Below, piece after piece: positions 59,994 to 64,000 of a stretch of DNA of 64,000 bases. The DNA comes from Streptomyces sp. CB02923 (lineage in GTDB: Bacteria > Actinomycetota > Actinomycetes > Streptomycetales > Streptomycetaceae). The stretch lies in the NCBI RefSeq assembly GCF_001905005.1, contig NZ_LWKZ01000024.1, forward strand, positions 837,299 to 901,298, in the 5' to 3' direction. The notes below the pieces were generated by a model, which was not told the DNA's origin, ran no database searches, and was given only the letters and a program-made list of their open reading frames with translations. The translations under genes and the position numbers were made by a program. How positions within the stretch are numbered: the stretch's first letter is position 1; each line of letters starts with the position of its first letter.

Positions 59994-60938
59994 GTGAACA
60001 GTCCAGAGCCGGTCATCGACGCCCATCTCGCCGTCGCGTTGGACGCTCTGCTGGCAGAGCAGAGCGTCACCCGCGCCGCCGCCCGCCTGCACACCTCCCC
60101 CGCCGCCATGAGCCGCACGCTCGGCCGCCTCCGCCGCGTCCTCCAGGACCCCCTTCTGGTCCGGGCCGGACAGACCATGGTCCCCACCCCGCGCGCCCAG
60201 GCCCTGCGCGACGAAGCCGCCACCGTGGTGCGCCGCCTCGGAGCGCTGCTCTCTCCCGGCGCCGGTGTCGACCCCGCCGCCCTGCACAGCACCTTCACCC
60301 TTCAGGCCGCCGACCTGGTCGGCGCGGCGCTGGCGCCCGGACTGCTGCAACTGGCCGGGCAGGAGGCGCCCGGGGTTTCGCTGCGGTTCCGGGCCGAAGA
60401 CCTGGAGGCCGGACCGGCCCTCCGGGACGGCCGGATCGACCTGGAGGTCGGATCCATCGACCACGTCGACCCCGAAACCCGGGTCGAGGAACTGCTCGCC
60501 CTCCGGATGGTGGCGGCCGTCCGGCCCGACCACCCCCTCACCGGCAGAACGCTGACGCCGGCCCGGCTCGCCGCCGCCGAACACGTCGTGGTCAGCCGCC
60601 GCGGCCGGTTCACCGGCCCGCTGGACACCGCCCTGGCCGAGCTGGACCTCCACCGGCGGGTCACCGTCGTCCTTCCCAGCCACCTGGCCGCGATGGCCCT
60701 CGCCGCGCGCAGCGACGTCGTCTGCCTCATCCCCGCCGCGCTCCCCGGCGCCGCCCCCTCACCCCTCACCGATGCCGCCACCACCTTCGGCCTGCACCTC
60801 CTGGACATTCCCCTGCCGCTGCCGCCGATGACCCTCGGCATGGCCTGGCACCCACGCCACGCTGCTGACGGAGCCCACCACTGGCTGCGCGACGCCGTCC
60901 GCCGCACCTTGCGGGCTGCCGGGAGCCCGGCCACCTGA
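59994..60938 (+). CDS. LysR family transcriptional regulator
   Basis: 314 residues from GTG 59994. The N-terminal HTH reads ALDALLAEQSVTRAAARLHTSPAAMSRTLGRLRRVLQDPLLVRAGQ, in LysR form. The C-terminal part is a periplasmic-binding-like effector domain (LEVGSIDHVDPETRVEELLALRMVAAVRPDHPL in pieces; VTVVLPSHLAAMALAARSDVVCLIP). It is divergent from the darcynin gene across 148 bases with a dyad site. Effector unknown. Confidence 0.95.
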   Translation: MNSPEPVIDAHLAVALDALLAEQSVTRAAARLHTSPAAMSRTLGRLRRVLQDPLLVRAGQTMVPTPRAQALRDEAATVVRRLGALLSPGAGVDPAALHSTFTLQAADLVGAALAPGLLQLAGQEAPGVSLRFRAEDLEAGPALRDGRIDLEVGSIDHVDPETRVEELLALRMVAAVRPDHPLTGRTLTPARLAAAEHVVVSRRGRFTGPLDTALAELDLHRRVTVVLPSHLAAMALAARSDVVCLIPAALPGAAPSPLTDAATTFGLHLLDIPLPLPPMTLGMAWHPRHAADGAHHWLRDAVRRTLRAAGSPAT

Positions 60939-61016
60939 CGCGGCGCGCGCCGAGGGCAGCGTGCGCCGGGAGCAGCGCGCGCCGAGGACTGCGGGCTCCC
61001 TCCCTGGCCCGCCCCC

Positions 61017-61727
61017 TCAGGCCCGCAGCCAGGTACGGCGGTTGCGGGCGACCGTGTAGACGCGTTCGACACGGTCGGGGGCGAGGACCCCGCCGAGCCG
61101 TCCGAGCAGGGGCACCTCGCGTTCGTCCCGGATCACCCGTACGTCGTCCCGCAGTGCCGCGTCCAGCTCCACGTCCACCGCGCCGACGAACGCCAGCGCC
61201 GGCCGCACCTCGACGCGGAACCGGCAGCCGCGGGTCAGGACATAGGACGCGCGCCGGGCGTCCTGCCTGATCTCGCGGACGTACGGCCGTGACTGGTGCC
61301 CGCGGCTGATGGCCACGGCCTCCTCCGCGACCCGCACCCGGGCCCCGCGGACGTGATGGGTGGCGACGCACAGCACGCCGCCGGGCCCGATGAGCAGATG
61401 GCCGATGGCCGCTGCGGGCGGCACGGGGACGGAGTGGATCACGTGCCAGCCGCCCGCCGTCAGCTGGTCCAGGGCCGTGCCGACGGCCTGCTCGCCGAGG
61501 AGCTGCCGGTGCCAGGCGTCCTCGGGCGGGCGCCGGCCGAGCAGGCGGGCGCACCACAAGGCCGCTCTGGAGCGCGGCTGCTCGGCGAGGCGGACCCGCA
61601 GGGCCTCCCCGGGACGGTTCGGGGCGAGGTCGTCGTCCGGCGGCAGGAACAGCCGGTCCGGGTCACTCGCGTACCGCGTCTCCTGCTTGCCCTCCTCCGC
61701 TCCGGGCTCAGGACGGATGTCGCTCAT
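61017..61727 (-). CDS. NERD domain protein
   Basis: 236 residues from ATG 61727 (gggggg 8 bases upstream); ATG 61733 is adjacent. The domain core: EQAVGTALDQLTAGGWHVIHSVPVPPAAAIGHLLIGPGGVLCVATHHVRGARV in pieces, then a RPYVREIRQDARRASYVL helix and RPALAFVGA. It resembles the NERD nuclease-related fold, with GHLLIGPGGV in place of the more common DHVVVGPGGV, so the first acidic residue is missing. Activity is uncertain. A basic C-terminal stretch ends RNRRTWLRA. Confidence 0.82.
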   Translation of the reverse strand: MSDIRPEPGAEEGKQETRYASDPDRLFLPPDDDLAPNRPGEALRVRLAEQPRSRAALWCARLLGRRPPEDAWHRQLLGEQAVGTALDQLTAGGWHVIHSVPVPPAAAIGHLLIGPGGVLCVATHHVRGARVRVAEEAVAISRGHQSRPYVREIRQDARRASYVLTRGCRFRVEVRPALAFVGAVDVELDAALRDDVRVIRDEREVPLLGRLGGVLAPDRVERVYTVARNRRTWLRA

Positions 61728-61853
61728 ACCCATCACCCCCCGATGGCCATGGGAGCAGGCGCCCGGCCCCTGGGCAAGAGGTACGCAGCGGTGCGCGGGC
61801 ATACCGGGGGCACCGGGAAGGGTTGGCCGGGGGACGACGTACGGTTACGTCCT

Positions 61854-62561
61854 GTGCTCTCCTCTCTCCTGGGTTTCACCGCGGTGGCCGTCCTGCTGAC
61901 CGTTTCGCCGGGCCCCGACTTCGCCGTCGTGCTGCGGACGTCCCTCGGTTCGGGGCGGCGGTCGGCGCTGTGCTCCGCGCTCGGCATAGCCGCGGGCTGC
62001 GTCGTGTGGGGACTGGCCGGAGCGGCCGGGCTGACCGCCATGCTGTCGGCGTCGCAGACGGCGTACGACGCGCTGCGCGTGGCCGGTGCGCTGTATCTGA
62101 TGTGGCTGGGCTTCCAGGCGCTGCGCAGCGCCCGCCGCTCCTCGAAGGCCGCGCGCGACGCCGCGGCGTCTGCCACTGCCGCGGCGGGCGCCCCGCTCCC
62201 TGACCCCGCCGCCGGCCACGCCCCTGTGGCCGGCTCCGGCCCCGCTGTCGACCAGCAGTCGCCGCTTCAGGCGTTCCGTACCGGTCTGCTGACGAATGTC
62301 CTGAACCCCAAGGTCGGGGTCGTGTACATGTCCCTGCTGCCCCAGTTCATCCCGCACGGCGCGCCGGTCGTGACCACGACACTGCTGCTGGTCGCCGTGC
62401 ACGTCGCGCTGGGCTTCGTCTGGCTCGGCGGGATCGCCCTGGCGGTGCACCGGGCGCGCGCCTTCTTCCAGCGCCCCCGCGTCCGCCGGCGCATGGACCA
62501 GGCCACCGGCGGCGTCCTGCTCGCGCTGGGCGCCGCGGTCGGTGTCGAGACCGCGCGCTGA
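61854..62561 (+). CDS. LysE/RhtB family amino-acid exporter
   Basis: 235 residues from GTG 61854. The N-terminus LLGFTAVAVLLTVSPGPDFAVVLRTSLGSGRRSAL includes the PGPD motif of the family. There are about six spans, with LRVAGALYLMWLGFQAL, FRTGLLTNVLNPKVGVVYMSLLPQFI (NPK motif) and a C-terminal span. An Ala/Pro-rich loop (about 100-135) is longer than usual. It probably exports amino acids or related amines. Divergent from the NERD gene. Confidence 0.92.
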   Translation: MLSSLLGFTAVAVLLTVSPGPDFAVVLRTSLGSGRRSALCSALGIAAGCVVWGLAGAAGLTAMLSASQTAYDALRVAGALYLMWLGFQALRSARRSSKAARDAAASATAAAGAPLPDPAAGHAPVAGSGPAVDQQSPLQAFRTGLLTNVLNPKVGVVYMSLLPQFIPHGAPVVTTTLLLVAVHVALGFVWLGGIALAVHRARAFFQRPRVRRRMDQATGGVLLALGAAVGVETAR

Positions 62562-62580
62562 ACCGCCCGCCGGGCCGCCC

Positions 62581-62599
62581 GCGCCCGGCCTCCGGGCGC
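62581..62599. terminator. Hairpin after the LysE-family gene
   Basis: gcgcccgg and ccgggcgc form an 8-bp stem with a 3-base loop, 20 bases past the exporter stop. Confidence 0.55.
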
Positions 62600-62723
62600 A
62601 ACCGTCCGGCACGGCACGTCGCAAGCTCAAATCATGCTCTGAATCCGGGCCCGCCGGGGTTGGCCCGGGACCGTCGTGGCGATGAGTACCGGCACCACGG
62701 GGGTGCACGAACGGGGGGAAAAC

Positions 62724-64000
62724 ATGGAACATCTCGGTACGGGCATCGGCTGGCGGCCCGAGATCGCCGACGAGACAGCGGAACTGCCCGGCGTGGACTG
62801 GGTGGAGGTCGTCGCGGAGAACATCTGCCCCGGTCATCTCCCACCCGCGCTCCAGGCCCTGCGCGAACGGGGCACGACCGTGGTGCCCCACGGCGTCTCG
62901 CTCGGACTCGGCGGCGCCGAACGCCCCGACCCGGGCAGGCTGGCCGCGCTCGCGGAACGCGCCGAGGCACTGCGCGCGCCACTGGTCACCGAGCACATCG
63001 CGTTCGTACGGGCCGGGGGCCCGCTGACCGCCTCCCCCGCGATGGAGGCGGGGCATCTGCTGCCCGTGCCGCGCACCCGCGACGCGCTGGACGTGCTCTG
63101 CGAGAACGTCCGTATCGCGCAGGACGCGCTGCCCGTGCCGCTCGCGGTGGAGAACATCGCGGCGCTGGTCAACTGGCCCGGCGAGGAGATGACCGAGGGG
63201 CAGTTCCTCGCCCAACTCGTCGAGCGCACCGGCGTACGGCTGCTCATCGACGTCGCCAACCTCCACACCAATCATGTGAACCGGAACGAGGACCCGGCCA
63301 CGGCGCTGGACGAACTGCCGGTCGAGGCCATCGCGTACGTGCACGTGGCGGGCGGGATCGAGCGGGACGGGGTCTGGCACGACACCCACGCCCACCCGGT
63401 GACCCGGCCCGTCCTGGACGTACTGGCCGCACTCTGCGCCCGCGTCACCCCGCCCGGCGTCCTGCTGGAGCGCGACGAGGACTTCCCCGCGTCCGGCGAA
63501 CTCGCCGCCGAACTCGACGCGATCCGCACCGTGCTGAAGGAGGCCCCGCCGGTCCCGGCTCCGCGCCGAACGGGAGGCGGCCCCGCCGCCACCACAACGA
63601 CGATCTCCACCGCAACAGCCGCCACCGCAACAGCCACCACCGCCACGGTCACTCCCACCACCGCCGCCCGTCAGCGGCTGGCGGTCGGGCAGACCGCGCT
63701 GCTCTCCGCGCTGGTCGCCGGAACACCTGCGCCGGAGGGCTTCGACCGGCGGCGGCTGCTCGTGCAGAGCCGGGCCCTGGCCGCCAAGCGGGCCTCCGTC
63801 GTCGCCAAGATCGCGCCGGAGCTGCCGGACATCCTCGGCGAGGACTACCGGCCCGGCTTCCTCGCCTACGCGCGCCACCGGCCGCTGCACAACGGCTACC
63901 GCCAGGACGCCATGGACTTCGCCGTCCACCTGCTGGCCGACGGCCGGCCCACCGACCCGGACGCCCGCCGCCGCCTGACGCAGTGGTGGCGGGAGCGCGC
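62724..64000 (+). CDS. DUF692 (MbnB/TglH-like) protein with C-terminal extension, cut by window end
   Basis: 425 residues are visible from ATG 62724 (ggggga upstream; ATG 62682 is in frame too), and the frame is still open at the window end. The DUF692 TIM-barrel spans about 1-275: LGTGIGWRPEI, WVEVVAENICPG, VVPHGVSLGLGG, VTEHIAFVR, VENIAALV, LLIDVANLHTNHVN, YVHVAGG and HDTHAHPV, giving the His/Glu/Asp metal ligands. Relatives MbnB and TglH are multi-iron oxidases that modify Cys in peptides. A Thr/Ala-rich linker (about 290-315) leads to a second region (RQRLAVGQTALLSALVAGTPAPEGF, LPDILGEDYRPGFLAYARH) like the SCO6045 C-terminal domain as I recall it. No peptide precursor is seen upstream. 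Confidence 0.9.
   Translation, partial: MEHLGTGIGWRPEIADETAELPGVDWVEVVAENICPGHLPPALQALRERGTTVVPHGVSLGLGGAERPDPGRLAALAERAEALRAPLVTEHIAFVRAGGPLTASPAMEAGHLLPVPRTRDALDVLCENVRIAQDALPVPLAVENIAALVNWPGEEMTEGQFLAQLVERTGVRLLIDVANLHTNHVNRNEDPATALDELPVEAIAYVHVAGGIERDGVWHDTHAHPVTRPVLDVLAALCARVTPPGVLLERDEDFPASGELAAELDAIRTVLKEAPPVPAPRRTGGGPAATTTTISTATAATATATTATVTPTTAARQRLAVGQTALLSALVAGTPAPEGFDRRRLLVQSRALAAKRASVVAKIAPELPDILGEDYRPGFLAYARHRPLHNGYRQDAMDFAVHLLADGRPTDPDARRRLTQWWRER

Noticed and set aside
1..64000. tRNA, rRNA, riboswitches, insertion sequences, integrases and attachment sites
   Set aside because: None could be supported by conserved sequence or structure on reading through the window; small RNAs cannot be excluded without a covariance-model search.

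Overview
This window looks like part of a Streptomyces-type chromosome. GC content is very high, third codon positions are almost all G or C, GTG starts are common and genes often overlap by 1-4 bases. Several proteins belong to families typical of Streptomyces: a SAV2148-like HEPN protein, a DUF692 protein with an SCO6045-like tail, an OtrA-like ribosome protection protein and a darcynin. No tRNA, rRNA, CRISPR array, insertion sequence or integrase is visible. About 57 coding regions can be supported. The first and last genes run off the window.

Layout. 0-4.4 kb: leftward metallophosphoesterase (cut), CocE/NonD hydrolase, ATP-grasp enzyme, then a PIN-toxin/antitoxin pair with a palindromic operator. 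4.6-7.5 kb: a UXS-like sugar-nucleotide enzyme with altered active site, and a secreted subtilase. 7.5-10.7 kb: a sugar ABC importer (binding protein plus two permeases, no ATPase). 11-17.2 kb: small-molecule kinase, exonuclease, sugar acetyltransferase, HEPN protein and an apparently split copper amine oxidase. 17.5-28.7 kb: the glycogen-to-trehalose genes glgX, treY and treZ, interrupted between treY and treZ by a tetracycline-type ribosome protection gene, an FHA protein and an acetyltransferase. 28.8-32.1 kb: PfpI-like protein, PucR regulator, phosphoesterase.

32.2-44.8 kb is the most unusual part. Eight rightward genes, tightly packed, encode a large protein with Fn3-like repeats, a zinc-ribbon GTPase, a GAP1-type GTPase-associated protein, a membrane-anchored zinc-ribbon GTPase, a 44-residue single-span membrane peptide, a vWA protein, a PP2C phosphatase and a Ser/Thr kinase with zinc ribbon and FHA-like tail. 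They face two leftward genes, separated by a hairpin. These two encode a two-span membrane protein and a 109-residue protein that share a short Gly/Asn motif, at the C-terminus of one and the N-terminus of the other. I read this as a GTPase/phosphorylation-controlled conflict or stress-response system. The motif pair may be a homotypic assembly signal; that part is inference.

44.9-64 kb: msrB-murC, a two-component system divergent from an FtsX-type ABC exporter, a stress-protein-like gene, RibD-like reductase, ZapE-like ATPase, PhoX-like Tat protein, a second ABC system, AIM24 protein, Pth2-type peptidyl-tRNA hydrolase, darcynin with divergent LysR regulator, NERD protein, LysE exporter, and a DUF692 protein cut by the window end.

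A recurring oddity is short GC-rich tandem duplication, either as in-frame low-complexity insertions (GlgX, RibD-like reductase, response regulator, ABC proteins) or spanning stop codons (phosphotransferase, Pth2, small zinc-ribbon gene).
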